Assembly: GCA_029287645.1 (NCBI GenBank)
Contig: JARFQS010000357.1
Span: 1-11,431 of the forward strand
Direction: 5' to 3'
From: Thermoanaerobaculia bacterium
GTDB lineage: Bacteria > Acidobacteriota > Thermoanaerobaculia > Multivoradales > JAHEKO01
DNA: 11,431 bases
Under the pieces are notes generated by a model. It had not been told where the DNA came from. It saw nothing but the letters and a program-made list of their open reading frames with translations, and did not search any database. Each line of letters begins with the position of its first letter. The first letter of the stretch is position 1. The translations under genes and the position numbers were made by a program. Below, in pieces: positions 4,838-11,431 of the stretch.

Positions 4838-6850
4838 ATGACGTCGACGCTCGCTTCCCCCGCCCTCGCGCAACTCCTCCGAGAGGAGCGAGAGCTTATT
4901 CTCAACCGAACCGTGGAGGATCTGCGGAGCCAGGCCGGAAGCCACTATCAGGAACGCTCCGAGGAGGAGCTGCGGTCCTGGGTCTCGGTCAGCCTCGCCG
5001 AACTGGTCAGGAGTCTGGAACAGGGCTCCGTCCAGCCTTTGAGGGAACGCGCCGAGACGATCAGTCGAGAGCGCGGCGCGATGGGCTTCGCGATCCACGA
5101 AGTCGTGGAGGCGATTCTCTCCCTCAAAGAGGCGGCTCTGCCAACGATTCTCGAGCACTTCAAAGACGAACCCGATACCGCCAGGGTCTCGATCCAGCAG
5201 ATCGACCGAATCCTGCGCTCCGCCGCAGGACGATTCGCCGACCTTTTCGCAGAGGGAATGCGACATTCGGTACGGCACGAGAAGGACCGCCTCGCCCTTC
5301 TGCTGGACGTGGCGGAAACCAGCGGCGGTTCCCTGGATCTCGACGTCATCCTGCCTTCGATCGCCCAGGGAATCGCGCGCGCGCTGCGTCTGTCGCACTG
5401 CGCGATCTTTCTTTGGAACCGGAGAGAGAAGATCTTCGAGCCCCGGGGTCCGATCGACAGCCCCGCAGCGCCCGATTTGACTCGCCTCCTGAGCAAACCG
5501 CTGCGGGAAGAGGAAGACCCCCTGGTCTCGAAAGCGCTGACGTCGGGAACGCTCGCGACGTTTTGTGGTGACGAGGCCCCTTCTGCATTCTCAGAGAGAC
5601 CCGAGATCGAGGGAATGAAGACCGTGATCTCGATTCCCATCGCGCTGGCGGGAGAGGTGCTGGCGCTCGCCGTCGGTATCTCATTCGAGCGGGAGTGCGC
5701 ATTCGACCCCGATGAGCTGCGTCTCGTCGCGGGTATATCGCAAGCGGTGGCCCCCGCCGTCGACAATGCGCTCAAATTCGAGGGTGCTCAGCAGCGCCTA
5801 CTCGAGGCGGATCGGCTACAGAGCTCGACGGCGGCCCTCCTCGAGATGCAGAGCGTCGACGACGTATTGGCAATTACCGCGCGCGAGGCCCAGCGCATCG
5901 TCAGAGCCGATGGTGCAGTCGCCGTCCTCCACGACGGATCGGAGAACCCTCGGCGAGTCACTTCGGGAAATGCGAAGTCGCTCACCTCGGAGGAGCTGGC
6001 GAAGAGACTTGCTGAGCCCAAAGCGTCGGAGATCTCGATGCCTCTGGAGGTCAAGGGGCAGAGTGTCGGCACGCTCCTGTTGACATGCGGCGTCGAAGAC
6101 TGCGAAGAGGGAGATTTACGCATCCTGCGGCACTTCACGGAGAGTGCCGCCGCCGCCATCGTGCACGCTCGATTCCACGAGCAGCACGAGCGGATCGCCG
6201 TCCTGGAGGATCGCCAGAGGCTGGCGCACGAGCTCCACGATTCGGTGACCCAGTCGCTCTATGGAGTGACGATGTACAGCGAGGCTGCGGCTCGACTTCT
6301 CGATGCCGACCAGGCCGAAAGGGCGAAGGGCCTGATGCACGACCTTCAGAAAGCCGCACTCGAGGCGCTGCGAGAGATGCGCTTGCTTGTTTTCGAGTTG
6401 CGACCGCCAGTGCTGCAGAAGAAGGGTCTCGCGGGGGCGCTGCAAGCCCGTCTGGCAGCCGTCGAGGGTCGAGCCGGCGTCAAGGCCGAGCTTCTGACTG
6501 CAGGTCCGATCTCTCTGCCCGGCAATATAGAGAAGGCTCTGTACGGTATTGCCAAGGAGTCCCTCAACAACATCCTGAAACATGCGGAGGCCACCCGAAT
6601 CTCGGTGGAGCTTCGCCAATCCGACTCCTCGGCTTCTCTGGAGATCGCTGACAATGGGCTCGGATTCGATACCGCTGTCGCCAGACAGCGCGGCGGCCTG
6701 GGCCTGCTCGGTCTCGAGGAGCGGGCTGCAGCCATCGGAGGGCTGTTGTTCATCGACAGCCACCCAGGAAGCGGTACCCTTATCCGCGTCGAGGTGCCAT
6801 TGAAAAACCAACCGCCCGAGACGGGTAGTCCACCGGGAGCAGCCTCATGA
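4838..6850 (+). CDS. Cytosolic sensor histidine kinase, NarL/LiaS type, with RsbRD_N-like and two GAF domains
   Basis: A 670-residue kinase that should autophosphorylate on histidine and pass the phosphate to the regulator encoded next. Domains in order: an all-helical N-terminus (about 10-140) that resembles the RsbRD_N sensory fold of stressosome proteins; GAF 1 (about 165-310); GAF 2 (about 330-445); HisKA_3 dimerisation domain (about 452-525) with the H-box RQRLAHELHDSVTQSLYG, phospho-acceptor H467; and an HATPase domain (about 563-655) with N-box KESLNNILKHA (573-583), G1-box DNGLGF (605-610), GLGLLGLEERA (620-630) and GSGT (644-647). No transmembrane segment or signal peptide is present, so the input is probably cytosolic. 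Neither GAF has an obvious heme or chromophore ligand that I can identify. ATG 4838 is chosen because family-like sequence begins there; it has only AAGG at 4831-4834, very close to the start. GTG 4775 in frame is an alternative. The stop overlaps the regulator gene by 4 bases. Confidence 0.92.
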   Translation: MTSTLASPALAQLLREERELILNRTVEDLRSQAGSHYQERSEEELRSWVSVSLAELVRSLEQGSVQPLRERAETISRERGAMGFAIHEVVEAILSLKEAALPTILEHFKDEPDTARVSIQQIDRILRSAAGRFADLFAEGMRHSVRHEKDRLALLLDVAETSGGSLDLDVILPSIAQGIARALRLSHCAIFLWNRREKIFEPRGPIDSPAAPDLTRLLSKPLREEEDPLVSKALTSGTLATFCGDEAPSAFSERPEIEGMKTVISIPIALAGEVLALAVGISFERECAFDPDELRLVAGISQAVAPAVDNALKFEGAQQRLLEADRLQSSTAALLEMQSVDDVLAITAREAQRIVRADGAVAVLHDGSENPRRVTSGNAKSLTSEELAKRLAEPKASEISMPLEVKGQSVGTLLLTCGVEDCEEGDLRILRHFTESAAAAIVHARFHEQHERIAVLEDRQRLAHELHDSVTQSLYGVTMYSEAAARLLDADQAERAKGLMHDLQKAALEALREMRLLVFELRPPVLQKKGLAGALQARLAAVEGRAGVKAELLTAGPISLPGNIEKALYGIAKESLNNILKHAEATRISVELRQSDSSASLEIADNGLGFDTAVARQRGGLGLLGLEERAAAIGGLLFIDSHPGSGTLIRVEVPLKNQPPETGSPPGAAS

Positions 6851-7521
6851 GCAAGAAATCGATCACCGTACTCGTCGTGGACGATCATGAGATCGTTCGC
6901 CGCGGCATCATCACCCTGTTGGAGACCGAGCCCGACATCAAGGTCCTGGGTCAGGCCGAGAACGGCCGCGAAGGATTGGTGTTGGCGGAGAAGCTCCAGC
7001 CCGATGTCATCCTCATGGACCTGGTCATGCCCGAGATGGATGGCGTCGAGGCGATCCGGGAGATCCGCGAACGCGGGCTTTCCTCTCACGTCCTCGTGCT
7101 CACCAGCTTCGGCAGCGACGACAAGCTCTTTCCGGCGGTTCGGGCCGGGGCTCTCGGGTACCTGTTGAAGGACACCAGTCCGGATGACCTGGTACAGGCG
7201 ATTCACAAGGCGGCAGAAGGGCAATCGGCTCTGACGCCGGCTGTGGCAAGACGACTCCTTCAAGAATTCTCCACCGATCTGGAGCCAACACCTCCTGAGG
7301 AGCCTCTGAGCGAGCGTGAGCTCGAGGTTCTAAAGCTCGTGGCCCGTGGCCTCACCAACGAACAGATCGGCGAGAACCTGTTCATCAGCGAAGCGACGGT
7401 GCGTACGCACGTCAGTCACATTCTCGCCAAGCTCAGCCTCGGCAATCGTACTCAGGCAGCCCTCTACGCATTACGGGTCGGCCTCGTGACGCTAGAAGAG
7501 ATCGGTCGCGCCGAGTCCTGA
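6847..7521 (+). CDS. NarL/LiaR-type response regulator with LuxR helix-turn-helix
   Basis: A 224-residue transcription factor, the partner of the kinase whose stop codon it overlaps (ATGA at 6847-6850). The receiver domain covers about 5-122: acidic pocket D12/D13, phospho-acceptor D58 in VILMDLVMPEMDG (54-66), switch residue T86 and conserved K108 in GYLLKD. A short proline-rich linker (143-152) leads to the LuxR/GerE DNA-binding domain (about 153-215) with LSERELEVLKLVARGLTNEQ (154-173) and recognition helix SEATVRTHVSHILAKL (181-196). All key residues are present, so normal phosphorylation-dependent dimerisation and DNA binding are expected. Closest in appearance to LiaR/VraR/DesR-type regulators. 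The targets are unknown; the Rnf genes that follow on the same strand after about 100 bases are the obvious candidates, but I see no binding-site dyad there. Confidence 0.95.
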   Translation: MSKKSITVLVVDDHEIVRRGIITLLETEPDIKVLGQAENGREGLVLAEKLQPDVILMDLVMPEMDGVEAIREIRERGLSSHVLVLTSFGSDDKLFPAVRAGALGYLLKDTSPDDLVQAIHKAAEGQSALTPAVARRLLQEFSTDLEPTPPEEPLSERELEVLKLVARGLTNEQIGENLFISEATVRTHVSHILAKLSLGNRTQAALYALRVGLVTLEEIGRAES

Positions 7522-7575
7522 GTCGGGGGTGGTTCACGCCCTCGGGGACTACAACATTTAGCTGAGTCCTGTCCG

Positions 7576-7599
7576 CCCTTTCGCCCGTTGCGGGAAGGG
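7576..7599 (+). terminator. Possible hairpin between two-component genes and Rnf operon
   Basis: CCCG (7584-7587) pairs with CGGG (7591-7594) around TTG, and CCCTT (7576-7580) pairs with AAGGG (7595-7599), leaving a TCG bulge on the 5' side. It lies 55 bases after the regulator stop and ends 26 bases before the next start. No T-run follows. It could separate the two transcripts or merely attenuate read-through into the Rnf genes. Confidence 0.3.
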
Positions 7600-7624
7600 T
7601 CGGCTGCCCAGATACTGAAGGCCG

Positions 7625-8002
7625 ATGGCTAGCGCTGTTGGCCCGCTCGAGGGCGCCTCTGCCCGCAACTTCCAACATGGCACCCCCGAAGGGCGCGATG
7701 AGCGGGTGGACACCTATCGACCCTCCCTCCAGTGCCCGAGCGAATGTACGGGATGCGATCCCCGAGCCAGCGATTCCGAAACCGGGATCCACTCTGTGCC
7801 ACCGCTGCAGGGCGGTAGTCTGGTCGTCGCCTCCTTCTGCTATTTCCTGCTTCCCCTGGCCGCCGCCCTGCTCGGTGCAGTCCTCGCCGGCGAGGGCGCC
7901 TTGCGCCAACTGGTCGGCGCCGGAGGAGGCCTACTGGTCGCTGCTGTCCTCGCCGCATGGATCGCCGGGAGCTTGAAGCGGCACTGGCCGGAGACTCCAT
8001 GA
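7625..8002 (+). CDS. Small Cys-cluster membrane protein, possible RseC-like Rnf accessory
   Basis: A 125-residue protein with a cytosolic-looking N-terminus and two membrane segments (about 65-88 and 96-115). Three cysteines, C37-x3-C41-x2-C44, sit about 20 residues before the first membrane segment. The VASFCYFLLPLAAALLGAVL pattern (68-87), with a tyrosine and proline in the first helix, resembles the membrane half of RseC/MucC proteins, which are often encoded with Rnf genes and in E. coli act with Rnf (Rsx) in reducing SoxR. However, the usual N-terminal beta-rich half is short and not recognisable here, so this may be a diverged or truncated RseC or an unrelated protein. An in-frame TGA at 7616-7618 limits the start to ATG 7625 or later; AAGG at 7618-7621 is a poor ribosome site. 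The stop overlaps rnfC as ATGA, so co-expression with Rnf is well supported even though function is not. Confidence 0.6.
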   Translation: MASAVGPLEGASARNFQHGTPEGRDERVDTYRPSLQCPSECTGCDPRASDSETGIHSVPPLQGGSLVVASFCYFLLPLAAALLGAVLAGEGALRQLVGAGGGLLVAAVLAAWIAGSLKRHWPETP

Positions 8003-9360
8003 GCCTAGCTCAACCTGCCGGAGTCACCACGACTCGCCGCAGCTTCGCTGGCGGTATTCATCCACCCTCGTCGAAGCAGCTGGCTCGGGACCAGCCCATC
8101 GAGGTCGTCCCCACGCCCAAGCTGGTTCGAGTCCCACTTTTGCAGCATGTCGGAGCGCTCTGCGAACCGGTCGTTAAATCCAGAGACGAAGTCCTCGTCG
8201 GGGATTTGGTCGGCAAGTCCGAGGCGCCGGTCTCCGCATTTGTGCACGCCAGCATCTCCGGGAAGGTGGCCAAGGAGTCCGCGGCCACGCTGCCCAACGG
8301 CCGCCGCGTTCCCACGGTCCCGATCAAGGCCGGCGACGAGCAATTGGAGGGGCAGGAGCTCTTCGACGACATCTACGGCGGTGAGTGGCCGACCCTCAGA
8401 CTCGACCTGCCGACGGCCGATCTGATCCTCCAATCGGTGCGGGACGCGGGTCTCGTCGGGATGGGAGGCGCAGCGTTTCCCACCCACATCAAGCTGGCCC
8501 TCAACCCGGACAGGCCCATCGACACCCTGGTCGTCAACGGTTGCGAATGCGAGCCCTACCTGACGGCCGACTACCGTCTCATGCTGGAGGCGCCGCGACC
8601 CATCATCACGGGTGCCTTGCTGGCGGCCTCGGCCGTCGATGCCCGCCGCATCGTCATCGGCGTCGAGGACGACAAGAGGCAAGCTGCCGAAGCGCTATCG
8701 ACGGCTGCAGAGGCCACGGGCATCGAGGTCAGGGTCGTCAAGACGAAGTACCCCCAAGGGTCCGAGCGACAGCTGGTGCCCATGCTGACCGGTAACAATG
8801 TTCCCGCCAACGGACTACCCCTCGATGTCGGTGTGGTCGTGGTCAACGTGGCCACCGCTGCAGCGATCGCGCGGGCAGTGCTCCGCGGTAAGCCCATGAC
8901 GCACCGCATCGTCACGGTTACGGGTCGAGGGGTGGAGACGCCCAAGAACCTCCTGGCCCCGATCGGAATCTCTTACGGCGAGCTGATCGAGGCAGCAGGG
9001 GGATTGTCCTCCGATGCTGCCCGCATCCTCGCCGGCGGGCCGATGATGGGCTTCACCCTGGGCGATCTCGACACCCCCGTCACCAAGGGAACCAGCGGAA
9101 TTACGGCGCTGACCCGCGATGATCTGCAACAGATCGAGGAGACCTCCTGCATTCGCTGCGGCCTCTGCGCCGATGCCTGTCCCCTGAATCTCGTGCCGAC
9201 GAGGATCGCCCTGGCGGCCCGCAAGGGAGCCTGGAGCCTCGCCGAGCGCTACCACATCCATGCCTGCATGGAATGTGGCTGCTGTGCCTACCAATGTCCG
9301 GCACAGATCCCACTGGTGCAGCTGATTCGCATGGGTAAGGCCCACCTGGCCGGGGCCTGA
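7999..9360 (+). CDS. rnfC: Rnf complex subunit C, ion-translocating ferredoxin:NAD+ oxidoreductase
   Basis: This 453-residue peripheral subunit is the NAD(H)-reacting part of the Rnf complex, on the cytoplasmic face of the membrane. The N-terminal RnfC domain starts with FAGGIHPP (16-23), typical of the family. The NuoF-like nucleotide/FMN-binding loop is GLVGMGGAAFPT (151-162), followed by VVNGCECEPYLTADYRLM (178-195), another family signature. An SLBB-type segment lies at about 303-350. Two 4Fe-4S motifs close the protein: CIRCGLCADACP (C384, C387, C390, C394) and CMECGCCAYQCP (C423, C426, C429, C433). Length is normal and all ligands are present; the long Ala/Lys-rich C-terminal tail of proteobacterial RnfC is absent. 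Start ATG 7999 has GGAG at 7990-7993 with a 5-base spacer and overlaps the preceding stop by 4 bases. Confidence 0.97.
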   Translation: MSLAQPAGVTTTRRSFAGGIHPPSSKQLARDQPIEVVPTPKLVRVPLLQHVGALCEPVVKSRDEVLVGDLVGKSEAPVSAFVHASISGKVAKESAATLPNGRRVPTVPIKAGDEQLEGQELFDDIYGGEWPTLRLDLPTADLILQSVRDAGLVGMGGAAFPTHIKLALNPDRPIDTLVVNGCECEPYLTADYRLMLEAPRPIITGALLAASAVDARRIVIGVEDDKRQAAEALSTAAEATGIEVRVVKTKYPQGSERQLVPMLTGNNVPANGLPLDVGVVVVNVATAAAIARAVLRGKPMTHRIVTVTGRGVETPKNLLAPIGISYGELIEAAGGLSSDAARILAGGPMMGFTLGDLDTPVTKGTSGITALTRDDLQQIEETSCIRCGLCADACPLNLVPTRIALAARKGAWSLAERYHIHACMECGCCAYQCPAQIPLVQLIRMGKAHLAGA

Positions 9361-9378
9361 GTCACGAGATCAGATGTC

Positions 9379-10395
9379 ATGGCAGCAGCCCCCAACAAGC
9401 CCCCGACAGTCGCGCAGAAGGACGCGCCCATGGAGCGAGGCCTGCAGGTAGCGCCCGGACCTCACCTCTCGAGTACCGGGCTCACGACGCGGCGCCTGAT
9501 GCTCGACGTCGTACTTGCACTCGTGCCCGTCTTCGCCATGGCGTTCTATCTGTTCCGGTGGTTCGCCGTGCTGCAGGTCGGAATCTGTGTCGTGAGCTGC
9601 ATGGTGGTGGATGCGATCACCAGCCTCTGGAGAGGCTCGAGGCCTTCGCTGCACGATGCTTCGGCCATCGTTACCGGTGTCATTCTCGGTCTCTCGCTAC
9701 CTTGGAGCGCTCCCTGGTACGTAGGAGTTGTCGCCTCGGTGGTGGCCATCGGCTTCGGCAAAGCGGTCTTCGGCGGGTTGGGTCAGAACATCTTCAATCC
9801 AGCCATGGTGGGACGGGCCTTCGTGATGATCAGCTTCGCCTCCTCGCTGGGCGCCACTGCCTACGTGCGGCCCGAAGCCTCGCTGGAGATCCTCACCCAG
9901 GCCACGCCCCTGACGGCGGCCAAGGAGCTCTCCGGCTCCATACCCGAGCTCTGGGCACTCTTCGTCGGCAACTCCAACGGCTCGCTCGGCGAGACCAGTG
10001 TTTTGGCGTGCCTGGTAGGGGGGCTCTATCTCTGTCTTCGGCGATCGGCGGTGTGGCAGATCCCGGTGAGCCTTCTCGTCTCCGCCGCCGTAGTGGCGGG
10101 GATCGCCAACCTTCTGATGCCAGAGACACCCTTGACGGTGCTTGGGCACCTGACGAGTGGTGCCCTCGTCTTCTCGGCCTTCTTCATCGCCACCGACCCC
10201 GTCTCCAGTCCTCTCAACACCCGCGGTCAGGTCATCTTCGGGGCTGGCATCGGGGCGCTAGTGGTGGTGATTCGCCTCTTCTCCAACTATCCGGAAGGAG
10301 TGGTTTTCGCCGTCTTGTTGATGAACGCCGTTGTTCCCCTGATCAACCGCGTGACGATCCCTGAACCCCTCGGCGGACTGCCCGCCGACGCCTGA
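9379..10395 (+). CDS. rnfD: Rnf complex subunit D, flavin-binding membrane protein
   Basis: Integral membrane subunit (NqrB/RnfD family) that carries covalent FMN and takes part in ion pumping. About ten hydrophobic segments are visible, beginning at residue 41. Family landmarks are APGPHLSS near the N-terminus, FGGLGQNIFNPAMVGRAF (131-148) and ATDPVSSPLNTRGQ (271-284). The flavinylation site reads LTQATPLTA with T176 as the expected FMN-linked threonine; many relatives have SGATPL, so the two residues before A are variant. ATG 9379 gives 338 residues, 18 bases after rnfC. A second in-frame ATG at 9430 (residue 18) has a much better ribosome site, AAGGA at 9418-9422 with a 7-base spacer, and gives 321 residues with an N-terminus closer to known RnfD; I consider it at least as likely. 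Confidence 0.95.
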   Translation: MAAAPNKPPTVAQKDAPMERGLQVAPGPHLSSTGLTTRRLMLDVVLALVPVFAMAFYLFRWFAVLQVGICVVSCMVVDAITSLWRGSRPSLHDASAIVTGVILGLSLPWSAPWYVGVVASVVAIGFGKAVFGGLGQNIFNPAMVGRAFVMISFASSLGATAYVRPEASLEILTQATPLTAAKELSGSIPELWALFVGNSNGSLGETSVLACLVGGLYLCLRRSAVWQIPVSLLVSAAVVAGIANLLMPETPLTVLGHLTSGALVFSAFFIATDPVSSPLNTRGQVIFGAGIGALVVVIRLFSNYPEGVVFAVLLMNAVVPLINRVTIPEPLGGLPADA

Positions 10396-10426
10396 GTCGA
10401 AAGGCTTGCATAGGGACGACCGAGCC

Positions 10427-11107
10427 GTGGGCCGACTAAGCAACAGCTTCCTGGGGCAGGCATGGCTCATTCTGGTGCTGGCCGGAGTCTTCGGGGCCCT
10501 GCTGGCCGCCGTCCACCTCAGCCTGTCGTCACGGATCGAGGAGAACATCCGAGCCGAGATCATGAGCGAGATCCCCGGGCTCTTGATGGGTGGAGAAGCC
10601 CTCGCGGGCGCCGCCATCATGATCGAGGGTGAAAAGGTGACCGTCGAGCCGGCCACGGGCGAACCGCTCACCTTGACCGTTGTCGAGGAGCCCTCGGAAG
10701 CACCCGCGCTCTACCGGGTCTCCGAAGGACAGTCCGGGGATCTGTTGGGTTGGGTCGCGCGAGGCCAGGATCACGGCTATGCCGATGTGATCGACCTTCT
10801 GGTGGGCCTGACCGCAGACACTGATCAGATCACCGGCATCTACGTTCTCAATCAGAAGGAGACCCCGGCACTCGGCGACGGCATCGTACGGAGCGACTTT
10901 CGGAGCCTCTTTGTCGGCATTCCCACCGATAGCCCCCTCACGGTGGGTCGTGATGCAGCCGAAGCTGCAAAGAGCCCTTATGCGATTCAGGCTCTCACCG
11001 GCGCCACGGTGAGCTCGAGAAGCGTCTGCCAGATCGTCAACGACACCGTGGTGGTGGTCAAGAGCGAGATTGGCGGCAATGCGGAGGATCACGATGAGAG
11101 TCCGTGA
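10427..11107 (+). CDS. rnfG: Rnf complex subunit G, covalent-FMN electron carrier
   Basis: A 226-residue subunit with one N-terminal membrane helix (about 11-33) and an FMN-binding domain outside the cytoplasm (NqrC/RnfG family). The flavin is attached by a phosphoester bond to threonine in the [ST]GAT motif, here ALTGATVSSRSV with T194. LNQKETPALGDGI (141-153) is the other conserved block. RnfG accepts electrons within the membrane arm of the complex. Start GTG 10427 is preferred, with AGGGA at 10412-10416 and a 10-base spacer; a TTG at 10406 is in frame but has no usable ribosome site. The 31-base gap after rnfD and the 14-base overlap with rnfE fit a single operon. Length and motifs are normal. 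Confidence 0.94.
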   Translation: MGRLSNSFLGQAWLILVLAGVFGALLAAVHLSLSSRIEENIRAEIMSEIPGLLMGGEALAGAAIMIEGEKVTVEPATGEPLTLTVVEEPSEAPALYRVSEGQSGDLLGWVARGQDHGYADVIDLLVGLTADTDQITGIYVLNQKETPALGDGIVRSDFRSLFVGIPTDSPLTVGRDAAEAAKSPYAIQALTGATVSSRSVCQIVNDTVVVVKSEIGGNAEDHDESP

Positions 11108-11431
11108 GCCCGCACCGTTGGAGCGATTCCTCAACGGCATCCTGCCGGAGAATCCGGTCTACCGCCAACTGTTGGGCCTGTGTCCCACCCTGGCCGTCAC
11201 CGCCGCCATGAAGCCAGCCATGACCATGGTGGCGGCCACCGCCTTCGTGCTCATCTGCGCCAACCTGATCACCAGCCTGATTCGTCACCTGCTCAAACCC
11301 CATCTGCGGATCCTGGTCTTCACCCTGACCATCGCCACCTTCGTCACCATCGCGGATCGAACGCTCGCCGCCTTTGCCTACCCGATGAGCAAGCTGCTGG
11401 GGCCCTACGTTCCGCTGATCATCGTCAACTG
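11094..11431 (+). CDS. rnfE: Rnf complex subunit E, membrane protein, 3' end cut by window edge
   Basis: The first 112 codons of a multi-spanning membrane subunit (NqrD/RnfE family) that helps form the ion and electron path of the complex. The N-terminus ERFLNGILPENPVYRQLLGL followed by CPTLAVT is the classic RnfE signature; RnfA, its homologue, typically has a CPFLGV-like version, so E is the better call. Three hydrophobic segments are visible (about 25-40, 43-60 and 70-85), with a fourth at the cut end (PLIIVN). GGAGGA at 11083-11088 with a 5-base spacer fixes the ATG at 11094, inside the end of rnfG. This reading frame was not listed among long frames because no stop is reached in the window. 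rnfA and rnfB are expected after it. Confidence 0.93.
   Translation, partial: MRVREPAPLERFLNGILPENPVYRQLLGLCPTLAVTAAMKPAMTMVAATAFVLICANLITSLIRHLLKPHLRILVFTLTIATFVTIADRTLAAFAYPMSKLLGPYVPLIIVN

Noticed and set aside
4831..4840. AAGGCCGATG occurs at the starts of both the kinase (4831) and the RseC-like gene (7618)
   Set aside because: A shared 10-base start context could hint at a special ribosome site, but two copies in a GC-rich window may be chance and the SD-to-start distance is too short to be optimal.
4948..5775. Minus-strand frame of 275 codons opposite the kinase gene
   Set aside because: Ser/Arg-rich antisense shadow of a well-supported gene with full GAF and kinase motifs on the + strand.
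6346..7263. Minus-strand frame of 305 codons opposite the kinase and regulator
   Set aside because: Antisense shadow; the + strand carries intact HATPase and receiver motifs with an ATGA overlap.
7638..7976. Alternative frame of 112 codons over the RseC-like gene
   Set aside because: It has no membrane pattern or family match and no coupling to rnfC, while the chosen frame ends in an ATGA overlap with rnfC.
1..11431. Search for tRNA, rRNA, CRISPR arrays, IS elements and attachment sites
   Set aside because: No regularly spaced direct repeats, transposase-like proteins, cloverleaf with tRNA consensus arms or rRNA-like sequence were seen; the palindrome at 1925-1982 lacks tRNA consensus bases.

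Overview
The window is GC-rich (mostly C or G at third codon positions). Every gene I can support lies on the + strand, in a compact bacterial layout with many 1-14 nt overlaps. Gene content points to a Gram-negative-type, non-enterobacterial organism: an Rnf complex in the order C-D-G-E, a TRAP periplasmic binding protein without its permease, an ECF sigma/zinc anti-sigma pair followed by DUF4252 proteins, and a soluble NarL-type kinase. An Acidobacteriota member (Thermoanaerobaculia-like) is my best guess; Desulfobacterota or a related deep lineage is possible. This assignment is inference from gene content, not from a marker gene.

Layout: (1) 2-706, 3' part of a PlsC/OlsA-like acyltransferase. 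(2) 826-1881, a secreted TRAP DctP-type binding protein that lacks the usual ligand-carboxylate arginine. (3) 1882-2443, a gene-free stretch with a 58-bp cloverleaf-like palindromic repeat, several other hairpins and, at its end, a good ECF-type promoter. (4) 2444-4680, a tightly coupled four-gene operon: ECF sigma factor, membrane zinc-binding anti-sigma factor, and two secreted DUF4252-like proteins that appear to be diverged paralogues. (5) 4838-7521, a two-component system: a cytosolic kinase with an RsbRD_N-like N-terminus, two GAF domains and a HisKA_3/HATPase core, and a NarL/LiaR-type regulator, joined by an ATGA overlap. (6) 7625-11431, the start of an Rnf operon: a small Cys-cluster membrane protein (possible RseC-like), then rnfC, rnfD, rnfG and the first 112 codons of rnfE, cut by the window edge. 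rnfA and rnfB would be expected just downstream.

How the parts work: the sigma operon looks like a self-contained cell-envelope signalling unit. The sigma factor probably activates its own promoter, the anti-sigma holds it at the membrane, and the two exported DUF4252 proteins are candidate sensors or effectors. The two-component system has no membrane segments and probably senses a cytosolic signal. It may control the Rnf genes directly downstream, but only position supports that. Rnf couples ferredoxin:NAD+ electron transfer to an ion gradient. I see no transposon, CRISPR array, tRNA or rRNA. The most interesting unexplained items are the sigma/anti-sigma/double-DUF4252 operon, the kinase's domain arrangement, the structured intergenic stretch, and the odd RseC-like gene.
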